DNA of 64,000 bases, taken from Novosphingobium sp. SG919 (GTDB lineage Bacteria; Pseudomonadota; Alphaproteobacteria; Sphingomonadales; Sphingomonadaceae). Positions 45,645 through 55,052 of this stretch are shown here, piece after piece. Within the stretch, counting starts at the first letter, position 1. Every line of letters starts with the position of its first letter. Location of the stretch: NCBI RefSeq assembly GCF_012932495.1, contig NZ_JABCNG010000001.1, positions 1,798,001-1,862,000 on the forward strand, given 5' to 3'. The notes below the pieces were generated by a model that did not search any database, was not told where the DNA came from, and saw only the letters and a program-made list of their open reading frames with translations. Position numbers and translations under genes: made by a program.

Positions 45645-46988
45645 TCAGTGTGAGAGACGCGTGGCGAGCTCTTCCAGATCGACCCCGCGCGTTTCGGGGA
45701 AGAACCGCCAGACCACCACGGCCTGCACCGCCATCGCGACCGCGAAGACCACGAAGGGCAGGCTTTGCGTGAACTGCGCCACCACCGGAAAGGCGAAACT
45801 GATCGCGGCATTGAGCACCCAGTGCGTGGTGCTGCCCAGCGCCTGCCCGCGCGCGCGGACCGGCGTGGGGAAGATTTCCGACAGATAGACCCAGATCACC
45901 GCGCCTTGCGAAAAGGCAAAGGCAGCAATGAACAGCACCAGCAGCGGCAGAAGGAACTGCGCCCCGCTGCCCGTGGCATAGATCGCGGCAACGCCGGCCA
46001 GGGCCACCGTGGTGCCGACCGCACCGGTGAGCAGCAACGGGCGGCGGCCGATGCGATCGATCACGGTCATGGCCACCATCGTGGCGATCAGGTTGGTCAA
46101 CCCGATGGCAACCGCCTGAAGATCGGCGGAAACCCCGGTGAAGCCGGCAGCGGCGAAAATGTCGTTCAGGTAATAGAGGATGGCGTTGATGCCCGACAAC
46201 TGGTTGAACGCGGCAATCGCCAGGGCCAGAAGGATCGGCCGACGGTGGCGCCGCCATTCCAGGCGAGCGTGGCCCTGATCGGCCGAATCTAGCGCCAGCG
46301 CTTCAAGCCCAAGCCGCTTGGCTGCCGCTTGTGCGGCCTGCGCCCGGCCCTTGGTGGCCAGCCAGCGCGGGCTTTCGGGAATGCCCGGCATCATGGCCAC
46401 GAAGAACAGCGCCGGAAGCGCGGCAATGCCCAGCTTGGCGCGCCAGGCCAGGTCGGCCGGAAGGGACAGCGCCAGCAGCCAGTTGCTGCAATAGGCGAGC
46501 AGGATGCCGGCGACGATATTGAACTGGAACATGGCGACCAGGCGCCCGCGCCGCGCCGCGGCGCTGACTTCGGAAATATAGACCGGCGCCAGCACCGATG
46601 ATCCGCCGATGGCGAGGCCACCCAGGAAGCGGAACGCCACAAACACGCCCATACCGCCTGCCAGGGCCGAACCGATCGCCGAAATCAGATAGGCGACGCC
46701 AATCCAGATCAGCACGCGGCGGCTGCCCAGGCTATCGCCGAGCCGCCCCGCGACGCTCGCCCCCACCAGCGTGCCCCACAGCGCCGAGGAGACGGCGAAG
46801 CCCAAGCCCGTTGCCGAAAGTGCGAAATGGTGGCGCAAGGCCTCAGTCACCCCGGAGATCACCGCGGTATCGAAACCGAACAACAAACCGGCAAGGCTGG
46901 CGGCCACCGCCGCCTTGAGCGCGGCACCGCGCATGGGCTGGAGCGTCGGTCCCCCTGCGCCAGCACCGCCCTGGACATTTGCGTGCAT
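45645..46988 (-). CDS. Sugar-porter MFS transporter
   Basis: A 447-residue, twelve-helix major-facilitator protein of the sugar porter family. Signature motifs are GRLGDSLGSRRVLIW (loop 2-3), PESPRWLATKGR after helix 6, QLSGINAILYYLNDIF (the sugar-binding QQxSG-type motif), DRIGRRPLLLTG and PETRG at the C-terminus. It takes monosaccharides or disaccharides across the inner membrane with protons, completing the path from the TonB receptor to the ROK kinase. GGGAGAGAG precedes the start. It is divergent from the GH2 gene. Confidence 0.93.
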   Translation of the reverse strand: MHANVQGGAGAGGPTLQPMRGAALKAAVAASLAGLLFGFDTAVISGVTEALRHHFALSATGLGFAVSSALWGTLVGASVAGRLGDSLGSRRVLIWIGVAYLISAIGSALAGGMGVFVAFRFLGGLAIGGSSVLAPVYISEVSAAARRGRLVAMFQFNIVAGILLAYCSNWLLALSLPADLAWRAKLGIAALPALFFVAMMPGIPESPRWLATKGRAQAAQAAAKRLGLEALALDSADQGHARLEWRRHRRPILLALAIAAFNQLSGINAILYYLNDIFAAAGFTGVSADLQAVAIGLTNLIATMVAMTVIDRIGRRPLLLTGAVGTTVALAGVAAIYATGSGAQFLLPLLVLFIAAFAFSQGAVIWVYLSEIFPTPVRARGQALGSTTHWVLNAAISFAFPVVAQFTQSLPFVVFAVAMAVQAVVVWRFFPETRGVDLEELATRLSH

Positions 46989-47149
46989 TGCTCTCTCCCA
47001 ATGAATAATTCAATTTGACTTATTAATTCGGTTTGCGTCAAAAAGGAACCGACGATGATGGGATGGCAGGCCGCACGATGCCGCATGCCATACACCGGCG
47101 GGCACGCCCGGCCAAGCGGGCGGCTTGCGGATTTGGAGAGGGATTTTCG

Positions 47150-50100
47150 ATGCGTTTTGCCACAAGCCTGCTTGCTGCCACGATCCTGGGCGGAGCAATG
47201 GCCCCCGCTGCCATGGCCGCGCCGGTTGCCAACGGCGGCCCGTGGAACGCCGCCGTGCTTCAGGGCGGCATCGGCATTGCCCGTGATGTGCCCGCCGATG
47301 CACCGCTGCTGGCCCCGCGCGCGCCGACCGGCTTTGCCACATGGGTGCGGCCGCAGGCGAGCCAAGCCGGCAGCGTGGTCTTGCTGGCGTTGGGCGATCC
47401 GGCGGGTGCATGCCGCTGCTTGCTGCTGGTCGATGGCAAGCCGGCGCTGCGCGTTGGCGGCGCCGTGGTGAGCGCGCCGCGCGCGCTGGTGGCGGGCCGC
47501 TATGCCCATGTCGCGGGCAGTTGGAACGGCAGCGAGGCGGTGCTCTATGTCGACGGGCAGGAAGTGGCGCGTGGCGCGTTGGCCGATGCCGGCGCCCTGG
47601 CGCCCCGCCTGGCACTTGCGCCTGCCCTGCCCGGCAGCCCTCATTTCGGCGGCGATCTGGTCGACGCGCGGATCGAGGATGGCGCTTTGACGGCCCCTGC
47701 CGTGCAAGCACTGGTCGCAGCGCGCCCGGATTTCGATCTGGTGCAGATGTGGCATGTGGGCGTGGGTTGGGAATTCCAGAAGACCGCCAACACCGGCTAT
47801 TGGCGCCAGCAAGACCCATGGACCCTGCCGCAGGGCAAGGGCGGCTTCTCCGCGCCCGTGGCCAAGCCGGCGCCCGCGCTGCCCGCCGCACAACCCGTGG
47901 CGCCGGGCCTGTGGCGCATCAACGGCTGGCAACTGGCCGGCGCGCCCGATGTGCCGGGCGCCGATGGCGCTGCGCTGTCGCGCCCCGGCAGCCCCAAGGG
48001 CACCTGGCGCGCTGCCACCGTGCCGGGCACGGTGCTGACCACGCTGGTCGATCGCGGGGTCTATCCCGATCCCTATTACGGCCTCAACAACATGCGCATT
48101 CCCGAAAGCCTGGCGCGGCAGGACTGGTGGTATCGCACCAGCTTCACCGTGCCGGCCGAGGCGGCGGGCAAGCGGCTGACGCTGAAATTCAACGGCATCA
48201 ACTATGCCGCGCAGATCTGGGTGAATGGCCAGCAGGTGGGCCAGACCAAGGGCGCATTTGCCCGTGGCGCGTTCACGCTGGTGCCGGTGGCCGGCGAAAA
48301 CGTGATCGCGTTGCGCGTGTCCCCACCGCCGCACCCCGGCATTCCGCACGAACAGTCGATCAAGGCGGGCGTCGGCGAAAACGGCGGGCAACTGGCGATC
48401 GACGGCCCTACGTTCGTGGCGACCGAAGGCTGGGACTGGATTCCCGGCATCCGCGACCGCGACACGGGCCTTTGGCAGGACGTGCAACTGGAAGCCCATG
48501 GCGATGTGCGCCTGCTCGACAGCCAGGTGGTGACCGACCTGCCCCTGCCGCGCACCGACAGCGCCGACGTGCTGATCACCGTGCCGCTGCGCAACGATGC
48601 CGATACCCCGCGGACCGTGACGGTGCGCGCCGCGTTCGATGACGTCAGTGTGGAACGCACGGTGACTTTGGCGCCGGGCGACGGCGAAGTGCGCTTCACC
48701 CCCGCCGATTTCCCGCAATTGCGGGTGAAGAACCCCAGGCTGTGGTGGCCCAATGGCTATGGCGAGCAGGCGCTGCACCCGCTGCACATCACGGCCACCG
48801 TCGATGGCTCGGTGTCGGACCGGGCGGAAACCCGCTTCGGCATTCGCGAGGTTTCCTACGATCTTTCGCTGATGGACCATGCCGGCGTGCTGCGCCGGGT
48901 GAACGTGCAGACCACCGACGGGCGCCTGGCCGGGCAGAAGCTGATCGACGTGCGGCATGAGGCGATTCTGGAAACCCCGCGCGGCTGGGTGGAATCGCTG
49001 ACCGCGGCGGGCGAGACGTCGCCCGCCGTGCAGGCGCTGGGCGCCGCCGATACCCTGCCCGAGCCGCACCTGACGATCCGCGTCAACGGCGTGAAGATTG
49101 CCGCGCGCGGCGGCAGCTGGGGCATGGATGACGCCATGAAGCGCGTCTCGCGCGAGCGGCTGGAACCCGCGTTCCGCCTGCACAAGGACGCCCATCTCAA
49201 CATCGTCCGCAACTGGATGGGCAACAATTCCGAGCCGGAATTCTATGACCTGGCCGACGAATACGGCATGATGGTGCTCAACGATTTCTGGCAATCGACC
49301 CAGAATTTCCAGGTGGAACCGCAAGACCCGCAACTGTTCCTGGCCAATGCCGCTGACGTGGTGAAGCGCTATCGCAACCACCCCTCGATCATCATCTGGT
49401 TCGGTCGCAACGAAGGCGTGCCCTACCCCGCGCTCAACGAAGGGCTGGACGACCTGCTGTTCAAGCTGGACGGCACGCGCTGGTTCACCGGCAGTTCCAA
49501 CACGGTGAACCTGCAAGGCTCCGGCCCCTACAACTATCGCCAGCCCGAAGGCTATTTCACCGACCTGGCCACCGGCTTCTCGGTGGAGACCGGCACGCCC
49601 AGCCTGGCCACCGCCGCGGCCATTGCGCAATATGTGCCCGAGGCCGACCGCTGGCCGCTGAGCGACACGCTGGCCTATCATGACTGGCATTTTTCGGGGA
49701 ACGGCGACACCAAGACGTTCATGGAGAGCCTCAACCGTCGGTTCGGTGCCGCGACCAGCTTTGCCGATTTCGAGCGCAAGGCGCAGATGATGAACCTGGA
49801 AACCCACCAGGCGATGATCGAAGGGTTCCTGGGCCATTTGTGGACCAAGAACAGCGGGCGCCTGTTCTGGATGACCCATCCGGCCTGGACGTCGAACGCT
49901 TGGCAGATCTACAGCTCTGACTTTGACACGCACGCCGCCTATTACGGCGCGCAGCGCGCCGCGCGGCCGCTGCATGCCCAGCTCAACCTGCCCGACAATG
50001 CGCTGGTGCTGGTCAACACCACGCGCGATGATGTGCGCGGGCTGACGGTCACCAGCACGGTGACCGACCTTGCCGGGAAGGTGCTGTTCTCTCGTCGTGA

Positions 50101-50581
50101 CCGCGCCGATGCGCTGGCCAATCGCGATACCCCGCTCAAGGCCCTGCCGCTCGATGCGATCTTTGCCAAGGTGCCGATGGTCCTCGTCACCCTCAAGGTT
50201 GCCGACAAGGCGGGCAAGACGCTGACCGACACGGTCTATTGGCGCGGCAAGGATGAAGATGCCTATCGCGCGCTCAATGCCATGGCGCCTGCGCCGCTGG
50301 CGGTGAAAACCACGGCGGCACGCAGTGTGGGGGCTGAGCAGGAAGTGGCCGTGACGCTCACGAACAGCGGCACCACGCCGGCGCTCAACGCGCGCGCCAC
50401 GCTGGTGGACGCGGCGGGCAAGCGCGTGCTGCCGGCCTATTACAGCGACAACTATGTGGCGGTGATGCCTGGCGAAAGCCGCACGATCACGGTGCGCTGG
50501 CCGGCAAGCGCTGGCACGCCCGCAGCGGTGACGCTGGAAGGCTGGAACGTGCCAGCTGCCAGCAGCGGCCTGGCGCAGTGA
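47150..50581 (+). CDS. Exported glycoside hydrolase family 2 enzyme with LamG-like N-terminus
   Basis: A 1143-residue exported protein (signal peptide ending near AMAA). Residues about 60-190 form a LamG/concanavalin-like domain (GRYAHVAGSWNGSEAVLYVDGQEVARG). The GH2 part follows: a sugar-binding domain (WYRTSFTVPAEAAGKRLTLKFNGINYAAQIWVNGQQVGQ), immunoglobulin-like domains, and a barrel with acid/base Glu755 (IIIWFGRNEG) and probable nucleophile Glu813 (GFSVETGTPS). The arrangement resembles exo-beta-glucosaminidase or mannosidase branches of GH2 more than beta-galactosidases. The ATG at 47150 follows GGAGAGGGA. It overlaps the esterase gene by 4 bases (GTGA). Confidence 0.88.
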   Translation: MRFATSLLAATILGGAMAPAAMAAPVANGGPWNAAVLQGGIGIARDVPADAPLLAPRAPTGFATWVRPQASQAGSVVLLALGDPAGACRCLLLVDGKPALRVGGAVVSAPRALVAGRYAHVAGSWNGSEAVLYVDGQEVARGALADAGALAPRLALAPALPGSPHFGGDLVDARIEDGALTAPAVQALVAARPDFDLVQMWHVGVGWEFQKTANTGYWRQQDPWTLPQGKGGFSAPVAKPAPALPAAQPVAPGLWRINGWQLAGAPDVPGADGAALSRPGSPKGTWRAATVPGTVLTTLVDRGVYPDPYYGLNNMRIPESLARQDWWYRTSFTVPAEAAGKRLTLKFNGINYAAQIWVNGQQVGQTKGAFARGAFTLVPVAGENVIALRVSPPPHPGIPHEQSIKAGVGENGGQLAIDGPTFVATEGWDWIPGIRDRDTGLWQDVQLEAHGDVRLLDSQVVTDLPLPRTDSADVLITVPLRNDADTPRTVTVRAAFDDVSVERTVTLAPGDGEVRFTPADFPQLRVKNPRLWWPNGYGEQALHPLHITATVDGSVSDRAETRFGIREVSYDLSLMDHAGVLRRVNVQTTDGRLAGQKLIDVRHEAILETPRGWVESLTAAGETSPAVQALGAADTLPEPHLTIRVNGVKIAARGGSWGMDDAMKRVSRERLEPAFRLHKDAHLNIVRNWMGNNSEPEFYDLADEYGMMVLNDFWQSTQNFQVEPQDPQLFLANAADVVKRYRNHPSIIIWFGRNEGVPYPALNEGLDDLLFKLDGTRWFTGSSNTVNLQGSGPYNYRQPEGYFTDLATGFSVETGTPSLATAAAIAQYVPEADRWPLSDTLAYHDWHFSGNGDTKTFMESLNRRFGAATSFADFERKAQMMNLETHQAMIEGFLGHLWTKNSGRLFWMTHPAWTSNAWQIYSSDFDTHAAYYGAQRAARPLHAQLNLPDNALVLVNTTRDDVRGLTVTSTVTDLAGKVLFSRRDRADALANRDTPLKALPLDAIFAKVPMVLVTLKVADKAGKTLTDTVYWRGKDEDAYRALNAMAPAPLAVKTTAARSVGAEQEVAVTLTNSGTTPALNARATLVDAAGKRVLPAYYSDNYVAVMPGESRTITVRWPASAGTPAAVTLEGWNVPAASSGLAQ

Positions 50582-52041
50582 AGGGGCGGTGTTGGCTGGC
50601 GGCGCTGGCGCTGGCCGGCGCACCGGCACTGGCGGCCCCGCCGCCGGTGGCGCAGAGCCAAAGCGGCCCGCTCGTCGGCACGGCCGATGCCGATGGCGTG
50701 CTGCGCTTTCGCGCCGTGCCCTATGCCGCGCCGCCGCTGGCAGCCTTGCGCTGGCAACCGCCGCAGCCCCCCGCCCGGTGGACAAGCCCACGCGACGCCA
50801 CCCATGAGGGCGCGTCTTGCCTGCAGAACGATTATGGCTGGAACCACGCCGATTATGTGCGCGGCAGCGAGGATTGCCTGACGCTCGACATTGCCACGCC
50901 ATCGCTGGCTGGAAAGCGCCCGGTGATGGTGTGGATCCACGGCGGCAGCAACCGCGCCGGATCGGCCGGCGGCACGGTCTTGAGCGATCCGCCGCACCAG
51001 GGCGCGGTACTGGTGGCGATCCAGTATCGTCTGGGTATCTTCGGTTTCCTGCCGCATCGCGCGCTGGCGGCGGAGCAAGGCGGCAAGGCGGGCAACTATG
51101 GCCTGATGGACCAGATTGCCGCGCTGCGCTGGATCAAGGCCAATGTGGCCCGCTTTGGCGGCGATCCCGACCGGATCATGATCTTTGGCGAAAGCGCCGG
51201 GGCCGAAGACGTCGGCTACCTGCTGGCCAGCCCGCAGACGCGGGGCCTGTTTGCCGCTGCCGCGCTGCAAAGCGGCACGCCAGGCTTCGGCCTGCCGCCG
51301 CGTCCGCTGGACGAAGCGCTGCGCCTGGGCGACCAGCTCGACGCCGTACTGGGCACCGACGGTAGCGCAGCGCCCTTGCGTGCGGCATCGCCCCATGCCC
51401 TGCTCGAGGCGGACAAGGCGCTGCACGACGGCGTGCTGGAAAGCGATGATTTCATGTGGTTGCGCACCACCATCGACGGCGCCGTGCTGCCCGCCGCGCC
51501 CGAAGCGCTGCTGGCCAAGGCATCGCCACGGCCGGTGATCGTGGGATCGAACCGCGCCGAATTCGGCCTGCCTGGCGGGCGGCCGCACCGCGATGGCAAC
51601 GTGGCCCTGGCGTTCGGGCCGAACGAAGCGCAGGCGCGTGCGTTCTATCGCCTGGATGAGGGCGATCCGCCGGAAGACCCGCGCCTGGGCAGCCGCGACT
51701 TGCGCATTGCCACCGATATCCTGTTCCGTTGTCCGTCGGGGCGCATGGCCGATCTGCTCGCCGCGCATGGCTGGCCGGTGTGGCGCTATGAGCTGGACCT
51801 GGCTCCGGGCGGCGCACGCAGCTTCCACGGATCTGACATCGGCTATGTTCTGGGCAAGGCCCCCCTGCCCGATGGCAGTTCGTTGCAGGCGCACTGGCTG
51901 TCGCTGGCCGCCACGGGGGCGCCGCTGTCCACCTGGCCCGGCTATGCCCCCGCGCGCACCCATCTTGCGATCAGCCCGCAAGGCGTCACCACCGGCCAGG
52001 CGCTGACCGACATTCCCTGCCGTTGGAGCCGCTACCTGTGA
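50578..52041 (+). CDS. Exported type-B carboxylesterase
   Basis: A 487-residue alpha/beta hydrolase with a signal peptide (LAALALAGAPALAA). Typical type-B motifs are FRAVPYAAPP, EDCLTLDIATP, VMVWIHGGSN (oxyanion hole) and the nucleophile serine in GESAGAED. Family motifs around the catalytic acid and histidine are visible as NRAEFG and FHGSDIGYVLG. The start is a GTG at 50578 inside the GH2 stop (GTGA), so translation is coupled. It probably removes acyl groups from the sugar substrate. It overlaps the SGNH gene by the same device. Confidence 0.88.
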   Translation: MKGRCWLAALALAGAPALAAPPPVAQSQSGPLVGTADADGVLRFRAVPYAAPPLAALRWQPPQPPARWTSPRDATHEGASCLQNDYGWNHADYVRGSEDCLTLDIATPSLAGKRPVMVWIHGGSNRAGSAGGTVLSDPPHQGAVLVAIQYRLGIFGFLPHRALAAEQGGKAGNYGLMDQIAALRWIKANVARFGGDPDRIMIFGESAGAEDVGYLLASPQTRGLFAAAALQSGTPGFGLPPRPLDEALRLGDQLDAVLGTDGSAAPLRAASPHALLEADKALHDGVLESDDFMWLRTTIDGAVLPAAPEALLAKASPRPVIVGSNRAEFGLPGGRPHRDGNVALAFGPNEAQARAFYRLDEGDPPEDPRLGSRDLRIATDILFRCPSGRMADLLAAHGWPVWRYELDLAPGGARSFHGSDIGYVLGKAPLPDGSSLQAHWLSLAATGAPLSTWPGYAPARTHLAISPQGVTTGQALTDIPCRWSRYL

Positions 52042-52799
52042 CCACTCCTGCCAATCGCCGCCATGTTCTGGGCCTGATCGCAACCGCTCCGCTGGGCGTG
52101 GCGGCCGCATCGCAAACGGCCAAGGCGGCTGACCTTGCCGCAGCGCCCGCTGCCCTGAGCGATGAAGAACGCCGCCGCCTGACCGATTTTCCCTGGCTGG
52201 CGCGCTATGCCGCCGACAATGCCCGCGTGATCGCCTCTGGTACACGCGTGAACCTGGTGTTCATGGGCGACAGCATCACCCAGGGCTGGCCCGACAAACG
52301 CCCGGCTTTCTTTGCGCACGGGAGCCGCGTGGGGCGTGGCATCGGCGGGCAAACCACCCCGCAGATGGTACTGCGCATGATGGCCGACGTGATCGCCTTG
52401 CGCCCCCGTGCCGTCCACATCATGGCCGGCACCAACGACATTGCCGGCAACACCGGCCCGATGACCGCGCAACAGACGCATGACAACCTGGCGGCCATGG
52501 CCACGCTGGCCCAGGCCAACGGCATTGCCGTGCTGCTGGGGTCCGTGCCACCGGCCGCCAACTATCCCTGGCGGCCGGGGCTCGACACGGTGACGCCGAT
52601 CGCGGCTGTCAACCAATGGCTTGCTGCCTATGCGGCGCAACATGGGCACACGTTCGTGGATTACCACACCGCGTTGCAGGATGGCACCGGCGGCATGCGG
52701 CCGGGCCTGGCCTACGACGGGGTGCACCCCACCGAAGCCGGCTATGCCACAATGGAGCAGGTGCTGGAACCGATCCTGGCGGCCAAGAGCCTCAGTTGA
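52038..52799 (+). CDS. SGNH/GDSL-family hydrolase with Tat-like signal
   Basis: A 253-residue esterase. Four blocks are visible: FMGDSITQGW (serine), GRGIGGQTTPQM (glycine), AGTNDIAGN (asparagine) and DGVHPTEAGY (catalytic Asp and His). The N-terminus NRRHVLGLIATAPLGVAAAS resembles a twin-arginine signal. The GTG at 52038 overlaps the esterase stop (GTGA) and is preferred to a TTG at 52023. Together with the type-B esterase it fits deacetylation of a hemicellulose or beta-glucan side chain. It converges with the metallopeptidase gene and overlaps it by 8 bases. Confidence 0.87.
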   Translation: MTTPANRRHVLGLIATAPLGVAAASQTAKAADLAAAPAALSDEERRRLTDFPWLARYAADNARVIASGTRVNLVFMGDSITQGWPDKRPAFFAHGSRVGRGIGGQTTPQMVLRMMADVIALRPRAVHIMAGTNDIAGNTGPMTAQQTHDNLAAMATLAQANGIAVLLGSVPPAANYPWRPGLDTVTPIAAVNQWLAAYAAQHGHTFVDYHTALQDGTGGMRPGLAYDGVHPTEAGYATMEQVLEPILAAKSLS

Positions 52800-53883
52800 C
52801 GCGGCCTGGGTCGGTCCGCGCGGCCTGCACCGTTTCCTGAATGAAACCCAGCTTGGCCACGATCACCTCGGACAAGTGGAACGGGTAGAGATCGGACTGC
52901 CCCATCGCGCGGTTCAACGCGTTCATGGCAAAGGACACGGGCGCCATTTCCGTGGCGAGCGCGGCTGCATCGGCGCGATAGGGATCGAACTCCACCGCCA
53001 CCTGGCCATCGCCGTCGTGCCCGCCAAAGGCCGTGAGCGACAGGTCGAAACCGCGCGCCGTGGCCAGCACGTCCACGATGTGGAGGTAGTGCGCGAAGGT
53101 TTCGGCAAAATCCTCCCACGGGTGGCTGGTAGCATAGACGCTGACGAAATCCTCGGTCCAAGGCTGCGCACCGCCGTTGTAATGCGCGGCCAGGGCGGCG
53201 GCATAATCGATGCGCTCGTCCCCGAACAGCGCGCGGAACCGCGCCAGACGGTCGGGATCGATCGCCACCAGGCGTGACCAGAAGTGATGGCCCACCTCGT
53301 GCCGGAAATGGCCCAGCAGCGTGCGATAGGGCTCACCCATGTCGAGCCGCACCCGCTCGCGATGGGCGTCGTCGGCTTCGGCCACGTCCAGCGTGATCAG
53401 GCCTTCGTCGTGCCCGGTGATGATCTTCTTTTCACCGCCCCCGACCGCGTCGGGATCGTACAGAAAATCGAACGCCAGGCCCTGGACGCTGTCGGTCTCC
53501 TCCGCCTTAGTTTCCAGCGGCAGACCCAGGCGGATCAAGGTGTGAAACAGGCGCCGCTTGGCTTCCTCCACCCGCGCCCAAAGCGGCGGCACCGCCGGAT
53601 CGGCCAGATCGGGGATGGTGCGGTTGTGGCGGCAGGCCCGGCACATCCCGTCGTCCACATCGGGTGTGGTCAGCCAGTTGCAGATGCCGAAATCGTTGTT
53701 GTTGGCGCAGACCACCAGGTCCGCAGCATCGCCATGGCGATCGCGCCAGGTGGTGCCATTGTCGGCAAGATAGCGAAACCGATCGATGGCCGGATCATAG
53801 CCCAGCGTTGCCGTGCAATCGGGGCAGACCCGAACTTCGAAATGATTGAGGCGCAGGCAATTGGGGCAGGCAAAGGGACGCAT
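52792..53883 (-). CDS. Zinc-ribbon metallopeptidase (COG4307/zincin-like family)
   Basis: A 363-residue cytoplasmic protein. The N-terminus has two rubredoxin-like zinc pairs (CPNCLRLNHFEVRVCPDC), later a CANNNDFGICNWL segment and CRACRHNRT. The catalytic part has GHFRHEVGHHFW, a gluzincin-type HExxH variant (HEVGH), and a downstream WEDFAETFAHYLHI that supplies the third ligand. This is the conserved zinc-binding metallopeptidase family of proteobacteria; its substrate is unknown. It stands alone between the sugar locus and small unknown genes. Confidence 0.87.
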   Translation of the reverse strand: MRPFACPNCLRLNHFEVRVCPDCTATLGYDPAIDRFRYLADNGTTWRDRHGDAADLVVCANNNDFGICNWLTTPDVDDGMCRACRHNRTIPDLADPAVPPLWARVEEAKRRLFHTLIRLGLPLETKAEETDSVQGLAFDFLYDPDAVGGGEKKIITGHDEGLITLDVAEADDAHRERVRLDMGEPYRTLLGHFRHEVGHHFWSRLVAIDPDRLARFRALFGDERIDYAAALAAHYNGGAQPWTEDFVSVYATSHPWEDFAETFAHYLHIVDVLATARGFDLSLTAFGGHDGDGQVAVEFDPYRADAAALATEMAPVSFAMNALNRAMGQSDLYPFHLSEVIVAKLGFIQETVQAARTDPGRVN

Positions 53884-54044
53884 CGGGACGGCTCCGGCTG
53901 GGAAAGGCGGCAGGGTGGGCGGCCAAGGCAGTTGGCGTGGGTGACTACGCCGCGTGCGCTATCCTGTTCCTATGCAGATAGTCCCATTGCAGGGGCGCTG
54001 CGCGGTTGCAGCACCGATCGCGATTGGGCACAAGCCCGTACGCC

Positions 54045-54305
54045 ATGAAGAAAAAGCGCCGCTACCTTACCGCCACCATGCCCGATGGCTATGTCAAGAC
54101 CATCGGGCCGACGACCGATACCTTTACCCATTACTGGCGCATCGTGGCCCAACTGGAAAACGGCAAGACCGAGGTGTTCTGGGGCCACACCCGATCTTTG
54201 GCGGACGCCCGGCGCAAGGAAGCCCCCGCGCGCGAGGCTGCGCGCATGCGCGGCTGGCAAAGCCACGTCTTTGAGATTGCCGAACTCGTCGAAACGCCGG
54301 GCTGA
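54045..54305 (+). CDS. Small basic protein of unknown function
   Basis: An 86-residue protein starting KKKRRYLTATMPDGYVKTIG, with a central WRIVAQLENGKTEVFWGHTRS and a helical, arginine/alanine-rich second half. No ribosome site is striking. The ATG at 54045 starts at the lysine-rich N-terminus; a longer frame begins at 54006. A perfect terminator-like hairpin follows immediately after the stop, which supports a real transcript. The family is not recognised. Confidence 0.55.
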   Translation: MKKKRRYLTATMPDGYVKTIGPTTDTFTHYWRIVAQLENGKTEVFWGHTRSLADARRKEAPAREAARMRGWQSHVFEIAELVETPG

Positions 54306-54307
54306 AT

Positions 54308-54343
54308 GCATGCCAGGGGCAACAACCGCTATCCCTGGCATGC
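54308..54343. terminator. Two-way hairpin between converging genes
   Basis: GCATGCCAGGG (54308-54318) pairs perfectly with CCCTGGCATGC (54333-54343) around a 14-base loop, exactly filling the 44-base gap between two converging genes. Plus-strand sequence after it is CAATTGTTAC, so termination is more likely in that direction. Confidence 0.7.
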
Positions 54344-54349
54344 CAATTG

Positions 54350-54793
54350 TTACTTGAGCACGGCTTCTCGCAGGAGCGTGGTGGAGAGGATCGTGCGGAT
54401 CGACGCGCGCGAGGCCTGGCCCTGGTTTGCCTGGGCGATCGAACCGAAGATCTTCTTCTGCAGGGCATAGCCATCGGCCACGGAGCGATCGAAGGCCGCC
54501 ATGTTGGCATATTCCACGGCCAGGATCACGTCGCCCTCGCCTTTGCGCGGCGCGCCGACCAGCAGGACCTTGTAGCTCTTGATCACCCCCGCTTTCTTGA
54601 GGGCTTCTTCCTGGGCTTTCCATTCGGTATCGAGCCACTGCAGGTAATCGTCGAAATGGCCATCTGTGGTGGCAATTTCGGAATATTCCCACACAGTTCC
54701 GTTTTCGAACACGGGCGCCTCGGGATCGGTGGCGGCAAGTGCAGGCGTGGTGGACAAGGCCAATCCGGCGGCGGCGGCGAGAACAGAGCGCAT
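54350..54793 (-). CDS. Exported small protein of unknown function
   Basis: A 147-residue protein with a clear signal peptide (RSVLAAAAGLALSTTPALAA, cleavage near residue 21). The mature part has GTVWEYSEIATTDGHFDDYLQWLDTEWKAQEEALKKAG followed by VLLVGAPRKGEGDVILAVEYANMAAFDRSV, a pattern of strands and helices like the dimeric alpha/beta (EthD/antibiotic monooxygenase) fold. No catalytic residue can be assigned. The ATG at 54793 is preferred to one at 54823. Function unknown, probably periplasmic. Confidence 0.75.
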   Translation of the reverse strand: MRSVLAAAAGLALSTTPALAATDPEAPVFENGTVWEYSEIATTDGHFDDYLQWLDTEWKAQEEALKKAGVIKSYKVLLVGAPRKGEGDVILAVEYANMAAFDRSVADGYALQKKIFGSIAQANQGQASRASIRTILSTTLLREAVLK

Positions 54794-55052
54794 CGAAAAT
54801 CCCCCCATCAAAGCATGTGGCAATATCCGCGCCGATCACAAGGCATGTTGCGATCAAGGCCATCGTCGATAACTGCGGACCTGCAGAAAATTGACCGAGG
54901 GATTGGCCATTCACAACTGAAAAAATTTGATCTGTGCGCCGCGACAATGTAATCGTTTCCCCTGGGGACGACGGCCGGGCGACCGGCCAACGATCCGATC
55001 CCGATGCCGGCGCGCTCCACCGGCGCATGATTGGCATCGGGCATCGGTTGTG

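Noticed and set aside
46859..50902. Long minus-strand open frame of 1347 codons opposite the GH2 gene
   Set aside because: It is an antisense shadow caused by strong GC bias at third positions; the plus strand has recognisable GH2 domains, a signal peptide and a ribosome site.
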